This document shows, one piece after another, positions 6,996-14,856 of a stretch of 57,075 nucleotides of DNA. This DNA is from Paludibacteraceae bacterium. GTDB taxonomy: Bacteria; Bacteroidota; Bacteroidia; Bacteroidales; Paludibacteraceae. Numbering within the stretch: position 1 is the stretch's first letter; each line of letters begins with the position of its first letter. Below the pieces are notes generated by a model. It was not told the DNA's origin, ran no database searches, and saw only the letters and a program-made list of their open reading frames with translations. The position numbers and the translations under genes are program-made. Where the stretch lies: the NCBI GenBank assembly GCA_017962085.1, contig JAGCWA010000031.1, forward strand, positions 1 to 57,075, written 5' to 3'.

Positions 6996-8855
6996 ATGGT
7001 TAAGCTAAAGTATTTAGGGGTATGTTTCTTATGTAATGTTATGTGTATCAGCGCATTTGCGCAGGATAACCTATCATTCGAGAAGGAACAGTATCAGAAA
7101 GCGTTGTGGATGACAACACGATTTTACGGGGCACAAAGAATGGGTGATGGTGTGAATTGGCTCATCGCGACACATGTGCCTGGCGAAGTGAGCGAGGATG
7201 TCCAATTCGACAGTAGTAAATTCGTGCAAGGGAAATCCTTCCTCAATGACGCCGACGGAGATTATGATTTGACAGGCGGATGGTTCGACTGCGGAGACTA
7301 TGTGCTCTTCGGCCAGACCTTCTATTACTCCGCCTACTTGTTGTTGTTAGGGTATACAGCCTTCCCGGAGGGGTATCCCGACTTCTATTCGGAGGATTAC
7401 CACGGTTACATTGACTCGGACGACTACACGTGGGAAGGGAAGCAAGGCAAACCGGACGGCATCCCTGACATCCTGAACGAGGTGAAATATGCGACGGACT
7501 TCATGTTGAAGGCGGTACGTGACAACCAGACCTTCTACTACCAGAAGGGAGATGGTTATTGGGATCATAAGGTGTGGTGCACCTCATCGGTCAGATCCGG
7601 TGTCCCGAACGCTATCGGAGGGGATGCGGACGGTCCGCGCATGATCATGAAAGCGACGGGGAAGGCCACGGCCATGGCCTCACAAGCCGCCTCCGCACTA
7701 GCCGTGATGGCGCGCGCGTATGCTCCGTATGACAAGGATTACGCAGCCGCTTGCCTGGAGAAAGCCAAGGTGGCCTGCGAGTTCGTGGAAACGACGGAGA
7801 AGGGCACTTCATGGGGCGAACCGCTGGTGGCGGACGGGAAAGACCAGAACTTCTATCATGTGGGTGACCGCTATATCCATGACATGATCGTCATGTACGT
7901 GGAGCTGTATAAAACGACGAATGATCCGGAATACCTGAGGAAGGCGGAGGAGAACTGCGATTGGATGAACGACATGAGCCTGTACGACTACAACTTCTCC
8001 CTCTGCTACGACCACAGGGAAGACTTGGCCGCCTACGCCATAGCGTCGTTAGGAGCGACATCGACCTACGGAGCAAAAGCCCTCGAAATATTAGGATTCT
8101 ATGTCAACACCATGTATAAGCCTACTTCCGGCTATCTGTTGAACAAGCAGACAGACGACTGGGGCGTGCTCCGCTACCCTGCCAACCAAGCCTTCGTATA
8201 TGCCTTGTACGATAAATTGACGAGCTCGGAAACAATCAATCCGTACACCTCCACCTCTATCGACTACATCATGGGGCGCAACGGACGGAACTTCTCCTAC
8301 ATCGTAGGATTTGGAGACAAATATCCTAGCAAGCCCCACCACAGGAACGTGTACAGAACCGACATCAGGAAACTGGCGCTCGAAAAGGACAAGTTGCCAA
8401 GCATCGACAACAACTACAAGTTCTCCCAATTGGGATATTTAGTCGGAGGTTCGTTGAACGACGGCGAATACACGGATGAAGTCAGCGGTTACGAAGGAAC
8501 CGAGGGTGGCGTCGACTACAATGCGGGGTTGGTCGGCGCATTGGGCTACATCAACTCCAAAATCAACCCTGTTCCACAGGTATTGGCCTCAGTGGAGACC
8601 ACGGAAAGGGAAGAGATGGTCTGCGTTTTAAGTCCGAACCCAGTACAAGACCATATGAACATCCACTTCGGCAAGTTCATCAAAGGCTTGGTGAAGGTGG
8701 AGGTGATCGATGCTCTCGGATGTGTCCGCACCAGCAAGGTGGTCTCCGGTCAATCCTACTGTAGTCTCGACTGCGGCGGATTGGACAAAGGCATCTACCT
8801 CGTGCGTGTCGTTGCGGGAGAGGAGAGCTTTGTGAAACAGTTCATTAAGAAATAA
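6996..8855 (+). CDS. Secreted GH9 endoglucanase with T9SS C-terminal sorting domain
   Basis: 619 residues. The signal peptide is residues ~1-22 (cleavage near AFAQ-D). The glycoside hydrolase 9 barrel runs from about residue 28 to 535. GGWFDCGDYVLFG carries the Asp pair (D98, D101) that activates water, PHHRN (~446) is the substrate-binding motif, and GTEGGVDYNAGLVGALG holds the likely acid Glu (~503). The last ~80 residues start LSPNPVQDHMNIHF and end with GIYLVRVVAGEESFVKQFIKK-type strands, typical of a type A T9SS sorting domain. I infer a surface-attached or secreted beta-1,4-glucanase. No Ig-like or carbohydrate-binding domain precedes the barrel, and no SusC/D pair is nearby. Confidence 0.92.
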   Translation: MVKLKYLGVCFLCNVMCISAFAQDNLSFEKEQYQKALWMTTRFYGAQRMGDGVNWLIATHVPGEVSEDVQFDSSKFVQGKSFLNDADGDYDLTGGWFDCGDYVLFGQTFYYSAYLLLLGYTAFPEGYPDFYSEDYHGYIDSDDYTWEGKQGKPDGIPDILNEVKYATDFMLKAVRDNQTFYYQKGDGYWDHKVWCTSSVRSGVPNAIGGDADGPRMIMKATGKATAMASQAASALAVMARAYAPYDKDYAAACLEKAKVACEFVETTEKGTSWGEPLVADGKDQNFYHVGDRYIHDMIVMYVELYKTTNDPEYLRKAEENCDWMNDMSLYDYNFSLCYDHREDLAAYAIASLGATSTYGAKALEILGFYVNTMYKPTSGYLLNKQTDDWGVLRYPANQAFVYALYDKLTSSETINPYTSTSIDYIMGRNGRNFSYIVGFGDKYPSKPHHRNVYRTDIRKLALEKDKLPSIDNNYKFSQLGYLVGGSLNDGEYTDEVSGYEGTEGGVDYNAGLVGALGYINSKINPVPQVLASVETTEREEMVCVLSPNPVQDHMNIHFGKFIKGLVKVEVIDALGCVRTSKVVSGQSYCSLDCGGLDKGIYLVRVVAGEESFVKQFIKK

Positions 8856-8920
8856 CGCTAGATAATTTTGAATTAAGAATTAAGAGTTTTTGGGGAATGC
8901 GTATCCCTATACGATGCTCA

Positions 8921-9022
8921 ACCCAAAGCCCCAATGGGGCGGCATCCCCCAGGCAGGGGTGTAAACCCCTGTGCTATGGGCGATGGGCGCAGGACGCAAC
9001 ATGAGCCCCGAAGGGGCGACAC
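8921..9022 (+). repeat. REP-like palindromic element, left copy of an inverted pair
   Basis: A GC-rich stretch of nested palindromes (GCCCCAATGGGGC, a CCCCCAGGCAGGGG core, GCCCCGAAGGGGC). Read on the minus strand it closely matches 10055-10149, so the two form an inverted pair about 1 kb apart. The type is common between genes in Bacteroidota and resembles REP elements spread by RAYT transposases. No transposase is in the window. Confidence 0.75.
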
Positions 9023-9033
9023 GGGAATTTTTT

Positions 9034-9066
9034 GAATTATGAAACGTTCGTCGACGTTTTATGATT
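9034..9066 (+). repeat. Short GAATTATGAAACGT-type intergenic repeat
   Basis: The sequence beginning GAATTATGAAACGTTCGTCG ends in a self-complementary AAACGT...ACGTTT block. It belongs to the same family as the two direct copies at 49078-49152. It touches the REP-like element to its left. Confidence 0.55.
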
Positions 9067-9079
9067 CCACACAAACAAT

Positions 9080-9108
9080 GGGGGCATATCCTGAATGGAT
9101 ATGCCCCC
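9080..9108. terminator. Strong hairpin between GH9 gene and YtxH-like gene
   Basis: A perfect 12-bp stem GGGGGCATATCC / GGATATGCCCCC (9080-9091 with 9097-9108) with a 5-base loop. Short T-rich tracts lie on both sides. Its position between convergent genes suggests a shared terminator. Confidence 0.75.
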
Positions 9109-9141
9109 TCTTCGTTTCTTAATGACGGCTAACGCCTTCGT

Positions 9142-9372
9142 CTATTCTTCCATGACGTCCTCAACCTGTTTCGTGACGGCGGTAGAGGTGGTTTCCTCAC
9201 CCTCGAACTGTTTCAGTTCCTTCTCCAATTTATCCTTCCACTCATCAGCCGTTTTTTTAACCTTATCCTTAACTCTCTTGCAAGTCTCCTTGCCCTCTTC
9301 GGTATTCAACAAATAATTACCGAGCAACACTGCAGCGGCACCAAAGACCGCACCTTTCACAAAATTTCCCAT
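9142..9372 (-). CDS. YtxH-like small membrane-anchored protein
   Basis: 76 residues. A short hydrophobic segment (GAVFGAAAVLLGNYLL, residues ~6-21) is followed by an acidic/lysine-rich helix (EGKETCKRVKDKVKKTADEW) likely to form a coiled coil. This is the layout of YtxH-type stress or envelope proteins of unknown role. The ATG at 9372 fits the family; an earlier ATG at 9396 adds eight residues. A clear promoter precedes it at 9402-9431. It lies within the segment bracketed by inverted REP-like elements. Confidence 0.75.
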   Translation of the reverse strand: MGNFVKGAVFGAAAVLLGNYLLNTEEGKETCKRVKDKVKKTADEWKDKLEKELKQFEGEETTSTAVTKQVEDVMEE

Positions 9373-9401
9373 AGCGCATATAGTTTTAATGTTCATGTAA
9401 A

Positions 9402-9431
9402 CAAATATAGGAATAAAATTGTATATAACAA
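9402..9431 (-). promoter_or_regulatory. Promoter of the YtxH-like gene
   Basis: On the minus strand TTG (9431-9429), 19 bp, then TATATTTG (9409-9402). This is a good Bacteroides-type promoter about 30 bp before the chosen start codon. Confidence 0.7.
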
Positions 9432-9559
9432 CGGCCCTTGTCAATATTTATACATTATTAACATTGCATATTTATTTACATAATTATTCCTAATTTATGC
9501 ATTATATCCCTATTTTATGCATATTTTAAAATATTTTAACCAAAAAGACTGTATATTTA

Positions 9560-9590
9560 TTTGTCAAATAAAAAACAATGCCTATATTTG
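9560..9590 (+). promoter_or_regulatory. Promoter of the micro-ORF transcript
   Basis: TTTG (9560-9563), 19 bp, TATATTTG (9583-9590): a full match to the Bacteroides consensus and among the best in the window. Transcription should start near 9594-9597, giving a leader of about 57 nt before the first micro-ORF. Confidence 0.8.
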
Positions 9591-9652
9591 CAATGTGATT
9601 CAACGAGGAATTACATAAACAACGAATAAATAACGTATAAAATTACAGAACT

Positions 9653-9733
9653 ATGGTTACAGCATTGGTATTATCGATCGCAGCTTGCTTCGTAGCAAAG
9701 GTAGTCATGACATTCGACACCATCAAAGGCTGA
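9653..9733 (+). CDS. Micro-ORF A: 26-residue hydrophobic peptide
   Basis: ATG at 9653 and TGA at 9731-9733 give 26 residues. They begin MVTALVLSIAACFVAKVV, a single possible membrane helix, and end with a short polar tail (FDTIKG). It is the first frame in a short transcript with its own promoter and terminator. It aligns without gaps to micro-ORF B around SIAA-x-F-x-x-K-V and in the tail (D/N, T/S, I/M), so the two look like a duplication. No family is recognised. Possible roles include a small membrane regulator, a type I-like toxin or a membrane-stress peptide; none is shown by the sequence. Confidence 0.6.
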   Translation: MVTALVLSIAACFVAKVVMTFDTIKG

Positions 9734-9789
9734 GAAAAGAAGAGTGAACAGAAGAAAACGAGTGATGAACCCTTAAAAATTTTACGAAT

Positions 9790-9876
9790 ATGATAGTAGC
9801 AACATTTTTGACGATCTCAATCGCCGCAGTTTTCGGAGTAAAAGTATATTTGGAAATTAATTCCATGAGTAAATAA
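9790..9876 (+). CDS. Micro-ORF B: 28-residue hydrophobic peptide, paralogue of A
   Basis: ATG at 9790 and TAA at 9874-9876 give 28 residues starting MIVATFLTISIAAVFGVKVY, then a polar tail (INSMSK). It shares with A an uncharged start, an SIAA core, a Phe two residues later, a Lys-Val pair three residues after that, and a hydrophobic/polar tail of the same length. It lies 56 bp after A in the same transcript. The retained pattern between two otherwise different sequences argues that both are translated. Function unknown. Confidence 0.6.
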   Translation: MIVATFLTISIAAVFGVKVYLEINSMSK

Positions 9877-9895
9877 CCCTATAATTAGAACTGAG

Positions 9896-9955
9896 ATGGA
9901 ACAGAATAAAAAACGACGGAAACAGCGAAAGCGGCCGTACAGCGTACGACAATAG
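9896..9955 (+). CDS. Micro-ORF C: 19-residue very basic peptide (possible)
   Basis: ATG at 9896 and TAG at 9953-9955 give 19 residues, with ten Lys/Arg in total and a dense basic stretch NKKRRKQRKR. Its stop codon touches the terminator stem. A weaker parallel is the 10-codon basic GTG frame after micro-ORF A (9744-9776, stop included, reading NRRKR). It could be a real cationic micropeptide or simply purine-rich RNA; evidence is weaker than for A and B. Confidence 0.35.
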   Translation: MEQNKKRRKQRKRPYSVRQ

Positions 9956-9994
9956 CCTCAATGGACAATATGATGTCAATTGAGGCTTTTTTTT
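9954..9994 (+). terminator. Intrinsic terminator of the micro-ORF transcript
   Basis: A 13-14 bp stem with one mismatch (AGCCTCAAT... with ATTGAGGCT) is followed by eight T (9987-9994). It closes a transcript of about 400 nt starting near 9595. Confidence 0.85.
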
Positions 9995-10054
9995 GCTACT
10001 AACAGGATAATTAAGAGTTAAGAGTTAAGAATTACCTAGCGCCTTTTCTACCAA

Positions 10055-10149
10055 GTGTCGCCCCTTCGGGGCTTATTCCACGTTGATGATTCTTTGCACA
10101 AGGGTTTACACCCCTGCCTGGGGGATGTCGCCCTTTCAGGGCTTGGGGT
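10055..10149 (-). repeat. REP-like palindromic element, right copy of the inverted pair
   Basis: This is the reverse complement of the 8921-9022 element with changes: the shared stretch runs from the GGGGCGACAC end through a GTGTAAACCC...GTGC segment to the CCCCCAGGCAGGGG core. More palindromes follow to about 10221 (CCCAGGG...CCCTGGG, GGCCTTGCAGGCC), probably part of the same repeat unit. The stretch 10222-10358 before the fumarase gene holds no clear promoter: GATATTTG near 10292 misses the consensus by one base and lacks a -33 box. Confidence 0.75.
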
Positions 10150-10358
10150 GTCCATATCACACCGCAGACCCAGGGTGTTGCCCTGGGCTATGTAAAGAGC
10201 TGGCCTTGCAGGCCGTGGGTAACATCTCCACCATCAAAGTCTAATGTCTAAAGTCTAGCGTCTAAAATTCTCTTCGAAACATCAAGGATATTTGAAAAAA
10301 AAGTTGTTACTTAGTCGCACAAAACGTAGAAACACATAAAACATTAAACAACAGAAAT

Positions 10359-11999
10359 ATGGCTGTAGAATTTAAGTATGCTCCGATGTTCCAATTAGGA
10401 AAAGACGACACGGAGTACTATCTACTGACGAAAGACTACGTCTCTGTCGGTGATTTCGAAGGAAAACCTATCCTTAAAGTTGAGAAAGAGGGATTGACCA
10501 AGATGGCCAACGCCGCATTCCGCGATGTTTCCTTCCTGTTAAGACGTTCCCACAACCTGCAAGTGGCTAAGATATTGAGCGACCCTGAGGCGAGCGACAA
10601 CGACAAGTATGTGGCCCTCACCTTCCTGCGCAACGCGGAAGTGGCCGCTAAGGGCAAATTGCCACTCTGCCAAGACACGGGTACCGCCATCATCCACGGC
10701 GAGAAGGGTCAGCAGGTCTGGACGGGCTACTGCGACGAAGAGGCTTTGGCGAAGGGTGTCTTCAAAACCTACACCGAGGAGAACCTCCGCTACTCCCAGA
10801 ACGCTCCGTTGAACATGTACGACGAGGTGAACACGAAATGTAACTTGCCTGCGCAGATCGACATCGAGGCGACTGAGGGCATGGAGTACCGCTTCCTGAT
10901 GGTCACCAAAGGTGGTGGTTCAGCCAACAAGACATATTTGTACCAAGAGACCAAAGCGCGCATCCAGAACCCTGGCACGTTGGTTCCTTTCTTGGTGGAG
11001 AAGATGAAATCATTGGGTACGGCGGCTTGCCCTCCTTACCACATCGCCATCGTCATCGGTGGTACCTCGGCGGAGAAGAACCTGCTGACGGTTAAATTGG
11101 CCTCCACCCACTACTACGACAGCCTCCCTACTTCGGGCGACGAGACGGGCCGCGCTTTCCGTGACATCGAGTTGGAGAAACAACTACTGGAGGAGGCGCA
11201 CAAGATCGGCTTGGGCGCTCAGTTCGGCGGTAAATACATGGCTCACGACGTGCGTGTGGTTCGTTTGCCTCGCCACGGCGCCAGCTGCCCTATCGGCTTA
11301 GGCGTAAGCTGCTCCGCGGACAGAAACATCAAGTGCAAAATCAACAAGGACGGTATCTGGATCGAGAAGATGGACGACAAACCATACGAATTGATCCCTG
11401 AGTCTCTCCGCCAGGCTGGTGAGGGCGACGCTGTGAAGATCAACTTGAACCAACCGATGAAGGAGATCCTGAAGGAGCTCTCCAAATATCCGGTATCCAC
11501 CCGCCTCTCCCTGAACGGTACGATCATCGTGGGACGTGACATCGCCCACGCAAAGATCAAGGCTCGTCTGGACGCTGGCGAGGGTATGCCTCAATACCTG
11601 AAAGACCATCCGATCTACTACGCTGGTCCGGCCAAGACTCCGGAGGGTATGCCTTGCGGAAGTATGGGACCTACCACGGCGGGACGTATGGATCCATACG
11701 TGGACGAGTTCCAAGACAACGGAGGATCCATGATCATGTTGGCGAAGGGTAACCGCTCACAGGCTGTGACAGACGCCTGCAAGAAGCACGGAGGATTCTA
11801 TTTGGGCTCCATCGGTGGACCAGCCGCTATCTTGGCGCAAAACAACATCAAGAGCATCGAATGTGTGGAATACCCTGAATTGGGCATGGAAGCCATCTGG
11901 AAGATCGAAGTGGAGGATTTCCCTGCCTTCATCCTGGTGGACGACAAGGGCAACGACTTCTTCAAACAACTGAAACCTTGGTGCGGTTGTAAGAAATAA
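10359..11999 (+). CDS. fumA: Fumarate hydratase, class I (iron-sulfur, single chain)
   Basis: 546 residues, the usual length for the fused alpha-beta class I fumarase. It interconverts fumarate and malate and needs an oxygen-sensitive [4Fe-4S] cluster. [14 protein letters not shown] (~105) and [20 protein letters not shown] carry conserved cluster-region cysteines. [42 protein letters not shown] and AKGNRS are family blocks. In Bacteroidales this enzyme works in the reverse direction, feeding fumarate reductase. It is a single-gene transcript with a terminator directly after it. Confidence 0.95.
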   Translation: MAVEFKYAPMFQLGKDDTEYYLLTKDYVSVGDFEGKPILKVEKEGLTKMANAAFRDVSFLLRRSHNLQVAKILSDPEASDNDKYVALTFLRNAEVAAKGKLPLCQDTGTAIIHGEKGQQVWTGYCDEEALAKGVFKTYTEENLRYSQNAPLNMYDEVNTKCNLPAQIDIEATEGMEYRFLMVTKGGGSANKTYLYQETKARIQNPGTLVPFLVEKMKSLGTAACPPYHIAIVIGGTSAEKNLLTVKLASTHYYDSLPTSGDETGRAFRDIELEKQLLEEAHKIGLGAQFGGKYMAHDVRVVRLPRHGASCPIGLGVSCSADRNIKCKINKDGIWIEKMDDKPYELIPESLRQAGEGDAVKINLNQPMKEILKELSKYPVSTRLSLNGTIIVGRDIAHAKIKARLDAGEGMPQYLKDHPIYYAGPAKTPEGMPCGSMGPTTAGRMDPYVDEFQDNGGSMIMLAKGNRSQAVTDACKKHGGFYLGSIGGPAAILAQNNIKSIECVEYPELGMEAIWKIEVEDFPAFILVDDKGNDFFKQLKPWCGCKK

Positions 12000-12030
12000 T
12001 CGTCCGCTGAATATTCACGGAAACACAGAG

Positions 12031-12065
12031 CGCACGGAGAATATCACATCTCCGTGCGTTTTTTT
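12031..12065 (+). terminator. Terminator of the fumarase gene
   Basis: A perfect 10-bp stem CGCACGGAGA / TCTCCGTGCG (12031-12040 with 12049-12058) followed by seven T. Confidence 0.88.
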
Positions 12066-12154
12066 GCCATGGCGGCTTACTTCCCACTCGTAGGCACGGG
12101 GAAAACTTTCCCTTCACATGGCCCGCTTCCTGTTTTTTTTTCATATTCAACGAT

Positions 12155-12186
12155 TTTGCGGATTATGACAAAAAAACATAAATTTG
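12155..12186 (+). promoter_or_regulatory. Promoter of the 685-residue envelope protein gene
   Basis: TTTG (12155-12158), 20 bp, TAAATTTG (12179-12186). This gives a leader of about 80 nt before the ATG at 12272. Confidence 0.72.
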
Positions 12187-12271
12187 TATAATTGAGTTGT
12201 TGGGTTAAGATCTAATACCTGCAATTGGCTTTATTATAACAGATTAAGGAATCATCACACCACCACAAAAC

Positions 12272-14329
12272 ATGAGGAAAATATATAGCATACTGTTTTT
12301 TATCCTATTGGGAGCCTTTCCCATTCAAGTGAAAGCCGACGATGCAAGCGCCGTCGCTTACGAACATTGGTCATATGGCCACATCAAAGCCGACACGCCC
12401 AACAAACAGATCGCGCTAGAGAAGGAACTGATGATCGTAACGGAAAACAGCATACAAGCCACCTTCGTTTTCAGGAACACCACCAACCAACACGTGGAGA
12501 CACCCTGCGTGTTTCCGATAAACGTTATGATGAATATGAATTCTTCAGAAACAGAAGGCGACTCTATATACTTCCATATCGGACAAGGCTCATCAGAGCC
12601 TCATCCATGGGCAATTGGTTTGAACAAGAAAGTAACTTTACAACCTCGCGAGAATTGCTCCTTCAGTATAGCAAAACACGATTTTGAAGCTGCAGACAAG
12701 AAACTGAGGAAATACACTTACGAAGACTACCTAAAAAGGGTAATGGAACTGACAGGAACCTCCTACTTGTCCGGATGCGACATTCAACAAAACGGTCAGA
12801 GTGTACCAATCAAAAATGTGGGAGTAGAAACCGCCATGCGGAAAGACAACTATAACAAAGGATTGGAGATGAACATCTATTTCTATCATTTCCTTAAATT
12901 CAAACCTTATGAAGTCTCCAAGGTAGTGGTGGAATACCCTATCGAATCATTTGAGTTAGAATATCGTGAATGTAAAGGGTACCGCGTGACGTACGACATT
13001 TCATCGGGAGGCACATGGAAAGACAACATAAAATCCTTCATGGTCTACTCTACTCTGCGCATGAAATCTATATCAAAGAATCCTGAAAACGTAACATTCA
13101 ACAACTGTACTTTTTCAGACTGGAAGATCTACTATAAAAAAGATTACAAACCAGTAGCGGACGATTATTTCCTTTTTGAAGGAGGAAGTTGCGACTCTTA
13201 TTTGCACAACACCAGCGGTGAACAATTGGAAGAGAGGAGGTTAGATTATTTGAAAAATGATTCAACCGTTAAGATTTTCGCTGGACCAGATGAGTTGAAC
13301 CCATTTGCCAGCTTCCCTAAAAAAGTGAAGCCACTGCCTTACGTCACCAATGTATCCTCCTCCACGAATCAGGATATTTCTCCTCTCTTCGATGGGAACC
13401 TCTATACATCTTACATCACACCCACGTCTTCTTACGTGGAATTCACCTTGAATAAACCCGCATTGGGACCTTTTGTATCCAATGGGTTCGTAGGCAATAT
13501 GTTTAACGAAAAGGTCTTTTACGGTACACAAGCAGAGAAGAAAAGACAATTAGAGGAAGAAGATGAACGACTCACAGGAAATCATCACGAAAGAACTGTC
13601 GAGAACTATGATTTTCCAATGTTCAAGGACACTGTTTGGGAGAACACATCAAGGTTGAAGAGGATGACACTTCAACGGATAGGGGCTTCGGAGAAAAAGA
13701 CTTTTTCGTTAGCGAACAAGTATGGTGTTTTGCCAAACGAAAGAGTTGATTGGAAGAGCGTCAATGCGGTTCATCACCCTAAAATTTTACGTTCAGGCAC
13801 CTACCGCCTGACATTTGACGAAACGTACAATGGGAAGAGGAGCGAGGAGGTCGCGCTGAGTGAAATATGGTTCTACCAATACCCAGAGGATTTGATCGCC
13901 ATGGCGGAGGAAGAGAGGAAAGACTCCATCCAAATCTTTCAGGATTATGATAAATATATCGAGCGCAATTGGGTGACCGACTATGACTTTGTTCCGTACG
14001 AATTGCTTCGTAGCCAAAGCGGGTCCTACTATAAAGAGTGTTTAAAAAAATTCTGTGACGATAGCCTGAAATTGGAGATGGACTCCCTTGGAAACTACTG
14101 CATAGCCGCAATGGAATATGAATCGACAGCATTCGAAACGGTGCGTTCTGACGAGATGCCTAACGACTCGACTGCCATTCAGAACACGGGGAACGAATCC
14201 TCGGATGTTTCTGACGCCGGCAAATCCTACCGCATCATCATAGGAATAATCCTGGCATTACTCATTGCGGGCGGAGCGGTACTCTTTATCCTTAAAAGAA
14301 GGGGATCTTCGCCTCTCAAGAAAAAATGA
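12272..14329 (+). CDS. Membrane-anchored exported protein, DUF4424-like with discoidin-like part
   Basis: 685 residues with a signal peptide (residues ~1-22, ending VKA-DD). The N-terminal region (VTENSIQATFVFRNTTNQ...ETPCVFP) recalls the DUF4424 fold. A split discoidin/glycan-binding-like part follows (ISPLFDGNLYTSYITP ... YVEFTL ... SNGF; later GTYRLTFDETYNG...EVALSEIWFY). A single C-terminal helix (IIIGIILALLIAGGAVLFIL) with a Lys/Arg tail anchors it with most of the chain outside. The domain calls are by resemblance only. It has its own promoter, and its last 14 bases overlap tail-to-tail with the next minus-strand gene. Confidence 0.75.
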   Translation: MRKIYSILFFILLGAFPIQVKADDASAVAYEHWSYGHIKADTPNKQIALEKELMIVTENSIQATFVFRNTTNQHVETPCVFPINVMMNMNSSETEGDSIYFHIGQGSSEPHPWAIGLNKKVTLQPRENCSFSIAKHDFEAADKKLRKYTYEDYLKRVMELTGTSYLSGCDIQQNGQSVPIKNVGVETAMRKDNYNKGLEMNIYFYHFLKFKPYEVSKVVVEYPIESFELEYRECKGYRVTYDISSGGTWKDNIKSFMVYSTLRMKSISKNPENVTFNNCTFSDWKIYYKKDYKPVADDYFLFEGGSCDSYLHNTSGEQLEERRLDYLKNDSTVKIFAGPDELNPFASFPKKVKPLPYVTNVSSSTNQDISPLFDGNLYTSYITPTSSYVEFTLNKPALGPFVSNGFVGNMFNEKVFYGTQAEKKRQLEEEDERLTGNHHERTVENYDFPMFKDTVWENTSRLKRMTLQRIGASEKKTFSLANKYGVLPNERVDWKSVNAVHHPKILRSGTYRLTFDETYNGKRSEEVALSEIWFYQYPEDLIAMAEEERKDSIQIFQDYDKYIERNWVTDYDFVPYELLRSQSGSYYKECLKKFCDDSLKLEMDSLGNYCIAAMEYESTAFETVRSDEMPNDSTAIQNTGNESSDVSDAGKSYRIIIGIILALLIAGGAVLFILKRRGSSPLKKK

Positions 14330-14798
14330 CGGGAGCTCCCCGCCATACCGCAAACACAAAAGAGAGAGCAGCTAAAACATAAAGAGAGACAGGAGAAGGC
14401 TCTGCCAGTTTCTCGTTCTTCCGTACATACAAAAAGAGGATGATAGCCATCAATGCGGACACAACCGCACCCGACGACGAAGCGCACACCGCACCCGGCC
14501 AATGCATGATTCGGAACAATCCACCTACGGACAAGACCATCAAAGAGAGGCCTAAGAGAGCCAGACATAGGCTTAGGCGAATCCTAAAACCTTTCCGCTC
14601 CTTCAGCGCCTCCACCTCATCCTGAGCAGCCTCGGCAGAATCATGCGTCGTACAAGCGCCTATCAAACCACCCAACGGCACCAGAAAGAGGGCGAGGAGC
14701 ACCACTGGGTATACCATGAACAGAGGCGAGGACTTCGCCACAGCAAAAAGAAGGCTCTCTATCACTATCAGAGAGATCATGATTTTAGGAGTTTTCAT
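14316..14798 (-). CDS. Four- to five-helix membrane protein with HWPGA motif
   Basis: 160 residues, nearly all hydrophobic: helices at ~5-22, 28-47, 73-95, 103-125 and 138-155, with a charged loop at ~52-72. The stretch GGLFRIMHWPGA resembles the conserved motif of Bacteroidota membrane proteins such as GldL, the T9SS/gliding motor subunit, but the rest does not match GldL. Function unknown. It overlaps the 3' end of the opposite gene by 14 bp, which is unusual and leaves no room for a terminator between them. Confidence 0.65.
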   Translation of the reverse strand: MKTPKIMISLIVIESLLFAVAKSSPLFMVYPVVLLALFLVPLGGLIGACTTHDSAEAAQDEVEALKERKGFRIRLSLCLALLGLSLMVLSVGGLFRIMHWPGAVCASSSGAVVSALMAIILFLYVRKNEKLAEPSPVSLYVLAALSFVFAVWRGAPVIFS

Positions 14799-14856
14799 GT
14801 CAACACTTATTTTACGTAAACTATTTATTCAAAACCAAAGGCATCATCCATCGTAA

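Noticed and set aside
9744-9776. Ten-codon GTG-start frame between micro-ORFs A and B (reading NRRKR)
   Set aside because: Too short and not conserved in layout; noted only as a weak parallel to micro-ORF C.
8921-10221. Possible CRISPR array from repeated GC-rich palindromes
   Set aside because: Units are nested palindromes of differing length with no regular spacers and no cas genes; they fit REP-like elements.
11962-12150. 62-codon minus-strand frame after fumarase
   Set aside because: It spans the fumarase terminator and has no recognisable features.
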